This document shows, piece after piece, positions 1-7,877 of a stretch of DNA of 35,510 bases; the stretch's first letter is position 1, and each line of letters opens with the position of its first letter. The translations under genes and the position numbers were made by a program. Source of the stretch: Capillimicrobium sp035565675. Its GTDB lineage: Bacteria > Actinomycetota > Thermoleophilia > Solirubrobacterales > Solirubrobacteraceae. The DNA lies in the NCBI GenBank assembly GCA_035565675.1, contig DATMSA010000071.1, forward strand, positions 1 to 35,510. The letters run 5' to 3'. Below the pieces are notes generated by a model that worked only from the letters and a program-made list of their open reading frames with translations, was not told the origin of the DNA and did not search any database.

Positions 1-241
1 CGACGATCTCGTCGCGGCCCATGAACCCGTCCGGGTCGGGGCCCGCGTACGGCCAGCCGGGCAGGCGGCACTGCCAGTTCGGCGTGACGAGGCAGAACGA
101 GTCCCAGCGCTCGGCGCGCCAGGCCGACGCGACGCGGGAGCGCTCGAGGACGACGTGCTCGATCCCGTGGCGCGTGAGCCACCAGCTCACCGACAGGCCG
201 GCCTGCCCGCCGCCGACGACCACGACCTCGTGGCGCGTCAT
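1..241 (-). CDS. MSMEG_0569-family flavin-dependent oxidoreductase (N-terminal part, cut by window edge)
   Basis: The first 80 residues are present, and the rest lies left of the window. The protein opens with an FAD-binding Rossmann motif (VVVVGGGQAGLS, residues 6-17). A stretch typical of flavin monooxygenase-like proteins follows (RAERWDSF, then the TPNWQ and LPG motifs). Its start overlaps the stop of the MSMEG_0570 gene by four bases (ATGA, 238-241), so the two are probably translated together. In known clusters of this kind the flavoprotein is called MSMEG_0569 or NitH. The family name rests on both sequence and neighbours. Substrate and product are not known to me. Confidence 0.85.
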   Translation of the reverse strand, partial: MTRHEVVVVGGGQAGLSVSWWLTRHGIEHVVLERSRVASAWRAERWDSFCLVTPNWQCRLPGWPYAGPDPDGFMGRDEIV

Positions 242-513
242 GCCATCGCCTCGACGACGACCTCGCCGGGCGGCGACGCGGCGGCCCGCCGCTCGATCGC
301 CGCCCGCTGCGCGGCCGCGGCGGTGCACGCGAACCCGTAGACCTCGCGCACGCGCTCGCTCGCGGCGTCGAGGCCCGACGCCGCCCGGCGCACGAGCTCG
401 TCGACCGGGTACGCCTCGCCCTCGTCGAGGTGGTCGCGGATCGCGCGCGACGGGGAGACGCAGAGCTGCGTCGTGCCGTCGGGCCAGCGCAGCGTGAAGC
501 GGACCTCAGGCAT
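238..513 (-). CDS. MSMEG_0570-family nitrogen starvation response protein
   Basis: This is a 91-residue soluble protein starting MPEVRFTLRWPDG. The opening, a predicted beta strand followed by WPDG, and the later segment EAYPVDELVRRAASGL fit the small MSMEG_0570 family (NitG in pseudomonads). No catalytic motif is visible. It overlaps the carbon-nitrogen hydrolase gene upstream by eight bases and the flavoprotein gene downstream by four, so it sits inside a coupled operon. Its biochemical role is unknown; the family name reflects association with nitrogen starvation genes. It may be a partner or scaffold for the neighbouring enzymes, but that is inference. Confidence 0.8.
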   Translation of the reverse strand: MPEVRFTLRWPDGTTQLCVSPSRAIRDHLDEGEAYPVDELVRRAASGLDAASERVREVYGFACTAAAAQRAAIERRAAASPPGEVVVEAMA

Positions 514-1360
514 GGGCGAGCGGGGTGGCCGGCGCGTACACGTCGGGCCGCAGGTCGCGGATGGGCGAGAGCGCGCGCCGCTCGCGGGCCAGCGCGGCGC
601 CGACGTCCACGGTCACGCGCGCGAGGCCGGGCCCGGTGCCGGTCGCGTCGACGACGTCGCCGCTCGGCGCGACGATCCGCGCGCCACCGAGGAACCGCAG
701 CGAGCCGAACGTCCCGGTCTGGTTGGCCGACGCGACGATGAGCGAGTTCTCGGCCGCCCGCGCCCGGTCCCACAGCTCCGCGCGGCGCCACTGGCGGTCG
801 TCCTGGAGGCGCGGCGCCGGGTTCGTCTTCGAGCACGGCCACGCCGACAGGAAGCACAGCACCTCGGCCCCGTCGAGCGCGAGCGTGCGCGCCGCCTCCG
901 GGAAGGCCTTGTCGTAGCAGATGAGCATCCCGATCCGGCCGGCCGGCGTGTCGATCGCGCCGAGCAGCGAGCCGGCGGTCGTCAGCCGCCCCTCCTGGAG
1001 CGGCAGGTGGACCTTGCGGTGGACGCCGAGCACCTCGCCGCCCGACACGCAGGCCGCGGCGTTGTGGACGACGCCGTCGCCGCCGTCCTCGCAGAAGCCG
1101 ACGCAGACGACCATGTCGCCGGCCAGCTCGGCGACGCGGCGCAGCTCGGGCCCGTCGGCGTCGAGGAACGGCGGGGGCGGCCCGCTGGGCGCGCTGCCGT
1201 CGAGGCTCTCGACGTAGCCGCCGAGCGCGGCCTCCGGCAGCACCAGCAGGCCGACGCCCTGGTCGCGCGCGCGGTCGATGATCCCCGCGATCCGCTCGAA
1301 GCAGGCCTCGAGGTCGCGGTCGAACGGCGCCGCCGCGGCGGCGATGGTCAGCTCGCTCAT
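506..1360 (-). CDS. carbon-nitrogen hydrolase (nitrilase superfamily) of a Nit1C-type cluster
   Basis: The 284-residue protein carries the complete nitrilase-superfamily catalytic set: Glu43 (LPEAALGGY), Lys116 (HRKVHLP) and Cys148 (LICYDKAFPE). Such enzymes hydrolyse nitriles or amides through a thioimidate or acyl enzyme on the cysteine. True branch-1 nitrilases, including the usual Nit1C nitrilase, have a Cys-Trp-Glu active site. Here the cysteine is followed by Tyr-Asp, as in amidase and carbamoylase branches, and the protein is shorter than a typical nitrilase. Its ATG overlaps the stop of the GNAT/AIR gene (ATGA, 1357-1360). Cluster context suggests a nitrogen-containing small molecule as substrate, but an amidase activity is as likely as a nitrilase one. 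Confidence 0.85.
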   Translation of the reverse strand: MSELTIAAAAAPFDRDLEACFERIAGIIDRARDQGVGLLVLPEAALGGYVESLDGSAPSGPPPPFLDADGPELRRVAELAGDMVVCVGFCEDGGDGVVHNAAACVSGGEVLGVHRKVHLPLQEGRLTTAGSLLGAIDTPAGRIGMLICYDKAFPEAARTLALDGAEVLCFLSAWPCSKTNPAPRLQDDRQWRRAELWDRARAAENSLIVASANQTGTFGSLRFLGGARIVAPSGDVVDATGTGPGLARVTVDVGAALARERRALSPIRDLRPDVYAPATPLAHA

Positions 1361-2757
1361 CGGGTCGTCCCTCCGGTCGCGCCCAGGCCGGTCACCGGAC
1401 CCTCGAGCGCGGTCGTCACGTCGCCGTCGGGCCAGCGCAGCCGCACGCCGCGGTCCGCGGTCAGCCGCCCGCACTCCGCGCCGGTCGCGGGGCCGGCCGG
1501 CAGGGGCGGCGCGCCCGGGCGGTCGGCGGTCACCATCGCGAAGCCGGGGAAGCACGTCAGCCAGTCGGCGGCGCCGGCGCCGGCGGGGCGCGGGGCCGCG
1601 GCGACGTCGAGCTCGGCCCCGCAGCCCGAGGCCTCCGCAAGCATCCCGACGGTCCCGGCGATCCCGGCCATCGAGACGTCCTTGGCCGCCTTCGGCTGGG
1701 CGACGCGGACCGCGTCGAGCATGAGCGCGAGCTCCTCGCGCGAGCGGCCGGTCGACGAGTCCCACTGCGTGCGCCCGTAGCCCGGACGCCAGGCGCCGGC
1801 CAGGTCGGCGGTGACGCGCAGCGCGTCGCCGGCGCTCCCGCCGCCGGCGGGGACGGGCCGGGCCGCGCGGCCCAGGCCGGTCACCGACAGCGCGGCGCCC
1901 ACGCCGAGCTGCGTGTGGCCGCCGAGCAGCGGCAGCCGCAGCGCGTCGGCGCCCGCCGCCAGCCCGCGCGCCACGCGCGCGGCGTGGTCGGCGTCCGGCG
2001 CCGCGAGCGCGTCGAGCGCGCCGACCGGCGCCGCGCCCATCGCGGCGAGGTCGTGCGCGGTGACGAGCATCCCGCACCAGCCCGCCCATTCGGGGTCGTG
2101 GGCGACCATCGACGGGAGGATCGCGTCGGTCGCGGCCACCAGCGCCGAGCCGGGCACCGGGACGCCGTCGTCACCGCGCCAGGCCGGCGGGGTGCCCAGC
2201 AGGCCGTTCCACAGCGCGCCGAGCGGCGCCTTCGTCGCCTCGGCCAGCGCGGCGATCCGCCCGACCGGCCAGCGCATGAGGCGGTGCTCGGCGCCGGCGA
2301 CCTCCACGGCCCGCACGTCGTCCCAGCCCAGGCGCGCGAAGAAGCGCCGGTGGCGGTCCTGCACGTGCGCGTCGAAGCGCAGCGCGCCCGCGTCGACGGC
2401 CTCCTCGCAGGCGCGCCGCACGAGTGCCGCCCCGACCGCGCCGCGCGCGGCGCCCAGCAGCCCGGCGCACACGAGCCGCGATCCCCGCCACCAGCCGAGC
2501 GAGGCGTCGTCCGTCGCGGGGTGCAGGCGCACGCCGCCGAGGACCTCGCCGGCGGCGTCGACCGCGCACAGCACGCGCGTGTCGGGGTGCGCGTCCCAGC
2601 CGTCCTCGTCGGTGCCGGCGAACAGGCCCTGCTCCTCGACGAACGCGCGCCGGCGCAGCGCCGCGTACGCGGCGCGCAGGCGCGGGTCGTCGTCGGCGCG
2701 GACGACCTCGGCGATCGCCGTCTCGGCGCGCGCGGGCGCGGCCGTCGGCGCGCTCAT
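1357..2757 (-). CDS. MSMEG_0567/Sll0787-family protein: GNAT domain fused to AIR-synthase-like domain
   Basis: This 466-residue two-domain protein has an N-terminal GNAT-like half (about 1-175, with RRRAFVEEQGLF and the HVQDRHRRFFARLGW segment near the end of the fold). The C-terminal half (about 180-466) resembles PurM/AIR synthase, an ATP-binding fold, with the segments LGGHTQLG and KAAKDVSMAGIAGT. In Synechocystis and pseudomonads these halves are separate genes (sll0786/sll0787, NitE/NitF); in mycobacteria they are fused as here. The start codon overlaps the radical SAM stop (ATGA, 2754-2757). An acylation plus ATP-driven step in the pathway is plausible, but the reaction is not known to me. 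Confidence 0.85.
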   Translation of the reverse strand: MSAPTAAPARAETAIAEVVRADDDPRLRAAYAALRRRAFVEEQGLFAGTDEDGWDAHPDTRVLCAVDAAGEVLGGVRLHPATDDASLGWWRGSRLVCAGLLGAARGAVGAALVRRACEEAVDAGALRFDAHVQDRHRRFFARLGWDDVRAVEVAGAEHRLMRWPVGRIAALAEATKAPLGALWNGLLGTPPAWRGDDGVPVPGSALVAATDAILPSMVAHDPEWAGWCGMLVTAHDLAAMGAAPVGALDALAAPDADHAARVARGLAAGADALRLPLLGGHTQLGVGAALSVTGLGRAARPVPAGGGSAGDALRVTADLAGAWRPGYGRTQWDSSTGRSREELALMLDAVRVAQPKAAKDVSMAGIAGTVGMLAEASGCGAELDVAAAPRPAGAGAADWLTCFPGFAMVTADRPGAPPLPAGPATGAECGRLTADRGVRLRWPDGDVTTALEGPVTGLGATGGTTR

Positions 2758-3821
2758 GCCCCTGCTCCGCACAGCGCCGAGCAGGCCCCGCATGCCGCGC
2801 AGCCCGCGGTCTGGTCGGCGCCGCGCATGCCCGCGTCGCGCAGCGCGGCGGCGACCCGCCGCGTGACGTCCATGAGCACGCGCGGCTCCGGCGGCCCGAT
2901 GCCGTCGGCCCACGCCAGCGAGCCCTCGAGCGGGCGGTAGGGGACGACGAACGGGTAGACGCCCATGTCGATCAGCCGGCGCGCGCCGGCGACGAGCTCG
3001 TCGGGGTCCTCGCCGAGCCCGACGAGGAGGTAGGTCGACACGCGGTTGCGGCCGAACACCGCGACCGCCTCGCGCCACGCCTCCTCGTAGCGCGCGAGCG
3101 GGACCGTCGCCTTGCCCGGCGTCCACCGGTCGCGCACCTGCTGGTCGAGCGCCTCGACGTGGATGCCGATCGCCGCCGCGCCCGCCTCGTGCAGCCGCCC
3201 GATCCAGCTCAGGTCCACCGGCGGCTCGATCTGCACCTGGATCGGCAGGTCCGGCACCGCCTCACGGACCGCGGCCACGCAGCGCGCGAGGTGCCTGGCG
3301 CCGCGGTCGGCGCCGTTGGACGTGCCGGTCGTCATCACCATCTGGCGCACGCCGTCGAGGCGGACTGCGGCGGCCGCGACCTCCGCGAGCTGCGCCGGCG
3401 TCTTGACCTGCGTCGTCGCGCCCGCCCGCAGCGACTCCTCGATCGTGCAGAACCGGCAGCGGGTCGCCTCGTCGCCGTAGCGCACGCAGGTCTGCACGAC
3501 GGTCGTGGCGAGCACGTCGGTCCCGTGGAGGCGCGCGAGCCGCTCGTACGGGATCCCGCCGGCGGTCTCCAGGTCGTAGAAGCGCGGGCGCAGGATCGGC
3601 TCGAGCAGCGCGTCCTCGACGACGACGCCGTCGCGCGTGAGGACGCCGCCGTCGAGCAGCTCGAACGGCGACTCGGGCGCGAGCGGCAGCGTCGCCGCCG
3701 CGCCGTCGAGGCGCCAGTGGCCGTCGTCGGACGGCCCGGCGCCGGCCCGCCGCACGAGCGGCGGGGCGGAGCGCAGGCCGTGGACGGCGAGCTCGGCGCG
3801 CAGGTCGAGCGGGTCCGCCAC
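2754..3821 (-). CDS. MSMEG_0568-family radical SAM protein
   Basis: A 355-residue radical SAM enzyme of biotin-synthase-like style. Cys112, Cys122 and Cys125 form the 4Fe-4S site (C-x9-C-x2-C around RYGDEATRCRFC). Downstream segments follow a TIM-barrel pattern: MTTGTSNG, QVQIEPP, GIHVEALD, YLLVGLGED. The last 16 residues hold four more cysteines (341, 344, 347, 351), possibly an auxiliary cluster or zinc site. Translation probably starts at GTG 3821, three bases after the MSMEG_0572 stop. It matches NitD/MSMEG_0568 by family and position. The radical reaction it catalyses is not established as far as I know. Confidence 0.9.
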   Translation of the reverse strand: MADPLDLRAELAVHGLRSAPPLVRRAGAGPSDDGHWRLDGAAATLPLAPESPFELLDGGVLTRDGVVVEDALLEPILRPRFYDLETAGGIPYERLARLHGTDVLATTVVQTCVRYGDEATRCRFCTIEESLRAGATTQVKTPAQLAEVAAAAVRLDGVRQMVMTTGTSNGADRGARHLARCVAAVREAVPDLPIQVQIEPPVDLSWIGRLHEAGAAAIGIHVEALDQQVRDRWTPGKATVPLARYEEAWREAVAVFGRNRVSTYLLVGLGEDPDELVAGARRLIDMGVYPFVVPYRPLEGSLAWADGIGPPEPRVLMDVTRRVAAALRDAGMRGADQTAGCAACGACSALCGAGA

Positions 3822-3824
3822 CGC

Positions 3825-4346
3825 TCAGAACATCCAGGTCGTGTTGATGATCGCGCCCTTGCGGGCGTACTCGATCATCGCGTCCTGCATGTCCAGCGGA
3901 TGGCACGGGATGACGCCCTCCATGAGGTCCTCCTCGCGGGCGCCGTGCAGCGCGAGGCCCAGCCGGCAGGCGTACACCTTGCCGCCGTCCTCGATGAACC
4001 GCGCGAGCTGCGCGTTCTCGTTGCGCATGCCCGGGAACAGCTCGTTGCCGACGGTCGGGAAGCCGCGCGTCGCCAGGCAGTTCAGCGACCCGATCCCGAA
4101 GAAGTACAGCGCCGAGTCGAAACCCTTCTTCAGCGCCCGGATCGCCAGCAGCACCGCGACGAAGCTCACCGACGACTCGTGGACGATGCCGTGCACCATC
4201 CCGAGGTAGGTCTCGCCGGGCTCCGCCTGGTAGTCGGGGAAGACCTTCGTCGCCCCGTAGATCGACTCCCCGACGTCCTTCGTCGGGTGGGGGATCTCCA
4301 TCAGCGAGGCGATCTCCTGTTCGCTGAGCTTCGGCTCGACGGCCAC
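3825..4346 (-). CDS. MSMEG_0572/Sll0783-family nitrogen starvation response protein, first gene of the Nit1C-type operon
   Basis: A 173-residue soluble protein starting at GTG 4346. An AGGAGGG ribosome binding site lies six bases upstream, the clearest Shine-Dalgarno site in this cluster. Segments such as IPHPTKDVGESIYGATKVFP and the C-terminal KGAIINTTWMF agree with the Sll0783/MSMEG_0572 family (NitB), which may have a DsrE-like fold. Synechocystis Sll0783 is induced on nitrogen starvation. As the first gene downstream of the 126-bp gap at 4347-4472, it probably marks the operon promoter. Its molecular activity is unknown. Confidence 0.85.
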   Translation of the reverse strand: MAVEPKLSEQEIASLMEIPHPTKDVGESIYGATKVFPDYQAEPGETYLGMVHGIVHESSVSFVAVLLAIRALKKGFDSALYFFGIGSLNCLATRGFPTVGNELFPGMRNENAQLARFIEDGGKVYACRLGLALHGAREEDLMEGVIPCHPLDMQDAMIEYARKGAIINTTWMF

Positions 4347-4454
4347 GCGTGCCCTCCTGTCGGGTCGGATGCTCGCCCTGCGGCGACCTCGGCGGCAATG
4401 GTGCGCGGCGGGTCGGGCGCGCGGTATGGCCCGCCGGTCGCAGTCCTGCCGGAC

Positions 4455-4472
4455 CGGCGGTCCGAACCGCCG
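4455..4472 (-). terminator. hairpin directly after the MarR gene
   Basis: The 18-base element CGGCGGTCCGAACCGCCG has a perfect 7-bp stem and a 4-base loop. It touches the MarR stop codon (4473-4475) and lies between the dioxygenase/MarR pair and the Nit1C-type operon, both read on the minus strand. No U-tract follows, which is common for high-GC actinobacterial terminators. An overlapping imperfect palindrome at 4451-4463 could compete with it. Confidence 0.5.
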
Positions 4473-4889
4473 TCAGACGCCGACGACGCGCGCCAGGAGC
4501 GCCACGAAGGTGCGGCGCTCATCGGCGTCGAGGTCCTCGAGCAGCCGCTCGCCGACCTGCTCGACCGCCGGCACGGCGCGCGCCAGCGCGGCGCGGCCCT
4601 CGTCGGAGAGCGCGAGCAGGTTGCGCCGCCCGTCGCGGGGGTCGCGGTGGCGCTCGATCAGGCCGCGCTCGATCAGCCGGCCGCAGACCTCGCCGAGCGT
4701 CGAGCTGTCGAAGGACGTCCGCGCGCCGAGCGTGCTCTGGTCGATGTCCGGCGTCGCGTCGAGCGCGGCGAGGATCGCGAACTGGACGCTGGTCAGCTCG
4801 GCCGGGACCAGCTCGGCCCAGATCGCGGTGTGGCGTTGCTGGGCGCGGCGGATCAGGTGCCCGGGGGCCTGGAGCGGGTCGAACGCCAT
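4473..4889 (-). CDS. MarR-family transcriptional regulator
   Basis: A 138-residue winged-helix protein. The recognition region is around residues 45-80 (STLGARTSFDSSTLGEVCGRL), followed by the classic MarR wing (DPRDGRRNLLALSDEG). MarR dimers usually repress a neighbouring operon and release DNA on binding a phenolic ligand. It lies 31 bp downstream of the dioxygenase gene on the same strand, so it is probably co-transcribed. This echoes HpaR, the MarR regulator of homoprotocatechuate catabolism, but orthology is not shown. The palindrome at 5963-5972 in front of the dioxygenase is a candidate target. Confidence 0.88.
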   Translation of the reverse strand: MAFDPLQAPGHLIRRAQQRHTAIWAELVPAELTSVQFAILAALDATPDIDQSTLGARTSFDSSTLGEVCGRLIERGLIERHRDPRDGRRNLLALSDEGRAALARAVPAVEQVGERLLEDLDADERRTFVALLARVVGV

Positions 4890-4920
4890 GCCCCCGGGCT
4901 GCTAGGTCCGCCCGCGGCCG

Positions 4921-5934
4921 TCAGGCCATGATCTCGGTGCGCTCGTCGACGGTCGCCGGGGCGAGCGGGACGAGGTTGCCGTCCAGATCCAGCAGCGCCG
5001 AGGACTCGTCGTACCAGGAGTCCGGCGCCCTGGTGCCCCAGAAGCTGCGGCAGCGCGGATCGGTCACCGACCAGCGCAGCGGCGGGTGATCCGGATCGCC
5101 GGTGTAGTAGTCGCACGTGTACAGCTCGATGCGATGCCCGTCCGGATCGCGCAGATACACGAAGAACGCGTTGGACACCCCATGGCGGCCCGGGCCGCGC
5201 TCGATCGCGTGCACATGCATCCCCGCGGCGAGCTGATCACACACCTTCAGGACGGAGGCGGGCTCGGGCAGCCACATCGCGAAGTGATGCAACCGCGGGC
5301 CGGTCCCCGCGGTCAGCGCGACGTCGTGCACCGTCGGCTTGCGCCGCAGCCACGCGCCGGTCAGCCGCTCCTCCTCGCCGTCGGTCGAGATGTACTCCGT
5401 CGCGCGAAACCCGAGGTCCTGCCAGAACCGAAACGCCGACTCGGGGTCGTTGACGTGGAAGTTCAGATGATCGAAGCGCAGCACCGGCGCGCCCCGATGC
5501 AGGTGAAACTCCTGCGTGTGGCTGGGCACATGGGCCATCTCGCAAAAGAACTCCAACGGAAACCCGAACGGGTCCTGCACACGCAACGCCCGCCCCATCC
5601 CCGTCTCACCATCGCTCCAGCGCACCGGGCAACCGCGCCGCTCGAACTCCGCGGCCAGCCGGTCCAGGTCCTCCTCCTCGCGCACCCGCAACCCGACATG
5701 ATCGACCGCCGCCTCAGCACCCTGCCTGAGCACCAGGCTGTGATGCAGGTACTCCTCCCACCCGCGCAGATACGCCACCCGGTCGTCGCGCTCGGTGACG
5801 ATCATCCCCAACAGCCCCTCGTAGAAGGCCAGCGACGCCTCCAGGTCGGCGACCACCAACTCCACGTGCGCGGCGCGCAGGATGTCGAACGGCGGATGCT
5901 TGACCTCGCCGATCAACGACTCGACACGGCTCAT
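4921..5934 (-). CDS. hpaD: homoprotocatechuate 2,3-dioxygenase-like type I extradiol dioxygenase
   Basis: This 337-residue enzyme has two VOC modules per half, as in type I extradiol dioxygenases. Metal ligands are His156 (FDHLNFH), His217 (LHHFAMW) and Glu270 (RIELYT). They correspond to His155, His214 and Glu267 of the Brevibacterium enzyme. Second-sphere residues His203, His251 and Tyr260 match its His200, His248 and Tyr257. The reaction would be ring opening of 3,4-dihydroxyphenylacetate or a similar catechol with Fe(II) or Mn(II). A GAGAGGATGAG ribosome binding region supports the ATG at 5934. No other homoprotocatechuate genes lie nearby, so the true substrate is open. GAT, CAT and TAT codons are noticeably more common here than in neighbouring genes, which could mean recent transfer. 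Confidence 0.88.
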   Translation of the reverse strand: MSRVESLIGEVKHPPFDILRAAHVELVVADLEASLAFYEGLLGMIVTERDDRVAYLRGWEEYLHHSLVLRQGAEAAVDHVGLRVREEEDLDRLAAEFERRGCPVRWSDGETGMGRALRVQDPFGFPLEFFCEMAHVPSHTQEFHLHRGAPVLRFDHLNFHVNDPESAFRFWQDLGFRATEYISTDGEEERLTGAWLRRKPTVHDVALTAGTGPRLHHFAMWLPEPASVLKVCDQLAAGMHVHAIERGPGRHGVSNAFFVYLRDPDGHRIELYTCDYYTGDPDHPPLRWSVTDPRCRSFWGTRAPDSWYDESSALLDLDGNLVPLAPATVDERTEIMA

Positions 5935-5960
5935 CTCATCCTCTCGTCTCCGGGAACGCA

Positions 5961-5985
5961 GATCCTATAGGAAATCCAAACATCA
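5961..5985 (-). promoter_or_regulatory. candidate operator/promoter of the dioxygenase gene
   Basis: A perfect 10-bp palindrome, TCCTATAGGA (5963-5972), lies 29-38 bases before the dioxygenase start and contains a TAGGAT-like -10 box on the minus strand. Its position over the likely promoter fits repressor binding. The neighbouring MarR protein is the obvious candidate, though this is inference. Confidence 0.4.
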
Positions 5986-6297
5986 CCTGGAGGACGATTG
6001 CCTCCGTGCTTTGTACGGATCCGGGTTGCGTGGTTCTCCCCGAATCTGGGGCGCACGGCGACCGCGCGACGACACCGATCCGCGCGGGGGCCGAGCCACG
6101 CGGCTGCTCGCTTCCGGCCCGGCCCACTCGCCGCATCGTTGTCGGATCGAGATCGCTATGCGACCGCCAGACGACAACGGTTCACCGAAGGCTGGGACCG
6201 CGCCGGCGGCGCGGACGGTCGTGACACGCGGCCGCGGGCCGGCAGGATCGTCGCGCAGGGTCCAGTCGAGGTGGAAGTACCCGGGCGCCGCGAAGGA
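5986..6297. other. gap without a supported gene
   Basis: Short open frames here have no family features. One on the plus strand runs through the tRNA-Asp gene and ends in a tRNA-derived peptide, so I discount them all. The only structure I see is an 8-bp inverted repeat (CGTTGTCG at 6137-6144 with CGACAACG at 6172-6179, 27-base spacer), which could form a hairpin of unknown role. Confidence 0.5.
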
Positions 6298-6371
<74 letters not shown>

Positions 6372-6455
6372 TGGATTCAGGGGGAACGCAGGATAGCCAC
6401 TCGCGCGCGCGAGCGGTTTGGCCAGCCGGCCAGTCACGCGGTAGCGTGCCGGAGG

Positions 6456-7877
6456 ATGTCGCTGGCGCCTCCCGCCCCGGTCCCGCAGAGCTCGCTGCGG
6501 CGCCTGTTGCGCGACCTGCGCGACGAGCGGGTCGCGCGGGCGAAGGCGCCCTATCCGCCGGGCGAGCACGGGCCGAGCCTGGAGCGCACGCGGCGCTTCA
6601 ACCACGACCCGCTGCCGGTGCTGTTGGAGGCCTACGAGCGCTACGGGCCGATCTTCTCGCTGCGGATCTTCCACGGCAACGTGATCTTCATGCTCGGCCC
6701 GGAGGCCAACCACTTCATCACGGTCTCCCACGCCGACCACTTCACGTGGCGCGAGGGGCACCTCGGCGACCTGATCCCGCTGCTCGGCGACGGGCTGCTG
6801 ACGATCGACGGCGAGTTCCACCGGCGCTCGCGGCGGATCATGCTGCCCGCCTTCCACCGCGAGCGGATCGCCGCCGCGCTAAACACGATGACGCCGGAGA
6901 TCGAGGCCGCGCTCGCGCGCTGGGAGGACGGCCTGCGCCTCGACCTGTACGCGTGGACGCGGCGCCTGGCGCTGCGGATCGCGATGCGCGCCCTGTTCGG
7001 CCTCGACCCCGACAGCCGCCTGGCGCGGGAGGCCGACGCCGCGACCCAGTTCGAGCACGCGCTCGGCTTCTGGGCCCAGGAGTACATCCTCCAGATCCTG
7101 CGCGGGCCGGGCACGCCGTGGCGGCGGATGCAGGCGGCGCGCCGGCGGCTCGACGCGATCGTCTACGACGAGATCGCCCGGCGGCGGCGCACCGGCGAGC
7201 GCGGCGAGGACGTGCTGTCGCTGCTGCTCGACGCCCAGGACGAGGACGGGACCACGCTCGACGACCGCCACGTGCGCGACCAGGTGATGACGCTGCTGTT
7301 CGCCGGCCACGACACGAGCACGTCGACGATCGCGTTCCTCTTCTACGAGCTGGCCCGCCACCCGCACGAGGAGCGGCTCGTGCTCGAGGAGCGCGACGCG
7401 GCCCTCGGCGAGCGCGCGCCGACGTTCGACGACCTCATGGGCGGCCGGCTCCCGCGCCTGGACCTCGTGCTCGACGAGACCCTGCGCCTCTACCCGGCCG
7501 CCTGGATCGGCCCGCGCCAGTCCGCGCGCGAGTTCGAGTTCGCCGGCCACCGCGTCGCCGCCGGCGTGCCGGTCAACTACTCGTCATGGGCCAGCCACCA
7601 CCTGCCCGACGTGTGGGGCGACCCCGAGGCGTTCCGGCCCGACCGCTTCGCGCCCGACCAGCGCGCCACGATCCCCAAGGGCGCGTACGTGCCGTTCGGC
7701 GGCGGCTCGCGCATCTGCATCGGGATGCGCTTCGGCCAGCTCGAGATCAAGGCGATCGTCAGCCGCATCCTGCGCGACTTCACGCTCGACCTGCAGGCCG
7801 GCTTCCGGCTGGTGATCCGTCAGATGCCGACGATCGGCCCGCGCGACGGGATGCCGGTCATCGTGCGGGCTCGCTGA
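6456..7877 (+). CDS. cytochrome P450
   Basis: A 473-residue P450. It has the I-helix oxygen-binding motif AGHDTS (283-288), the ExxR pair Glu341/Arg344 (ETLR), a FRPDRF motif, and the heme-binding loop FGGGSRICIG with ligand Cys421. No membrane anchor is seen, so it is probably a soluble monooxygenase needing separate redox partners, none of which are in the window. ATG 6456 is chosen because a TAGCGT box (6442-6447) sits 8 bases upstream and any earlier start would run through tRNA-Asp. A GGAGG abuts the start but is too close for normal ribosome binding. Its 3' end overlaps the convergent LuxR-type gene by 20 bp. Substrate unknown. Confidence 0.95.
   Translation: MSLAPPAPVPQSSLRRLLRDLRDERVARAKAPYPPGEHGPSLERTRRFNHDPLPVLLEAYERYGPIFSLRIFHGNVIFMLGPEANHFITVSHADHFTWREGHLGDLIPLLGDGLLTIDGEFHRRSRRIMLPAFHRERIAAALNTMTPEIEAALARWEDGLRLDLYAWTRRLALRIAMRALFGLDPDSRLAREADAATQFEHALGFWAQEYILQILRGPGTPWRRMQAARRRLDAIVYDEIARRRRTGERGEDVLSLLLDAQDEDGTTLDDRHVRDQVMTLLFAGHDTSTSTIAFLFYELARHPHEERLVLEERDAALGERAPTFDDLMGGRLPRLDLVLDETLRLYPAAWIGPRQSAREFEFAGHRVAAGVPVNYSSWASHHLPDVWGDPEAFRPDRFAPDQRATIPKGAYVPFGGGSRICIGMRFGQLEIKAIVSRILRDFTLDLQAGFRLVIRQMPTIGPRDGMPVIVRAR

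Noticed and set aside
473..1780. Long open plus-strand frame opposite the hydrolase and GNAT-AIR genes
   Set aside because: Arg/Ala/Pro-rich translation without motifs; GC-rich DNA leaves long frames open opposite real genes, and the minus strand has clear families here.
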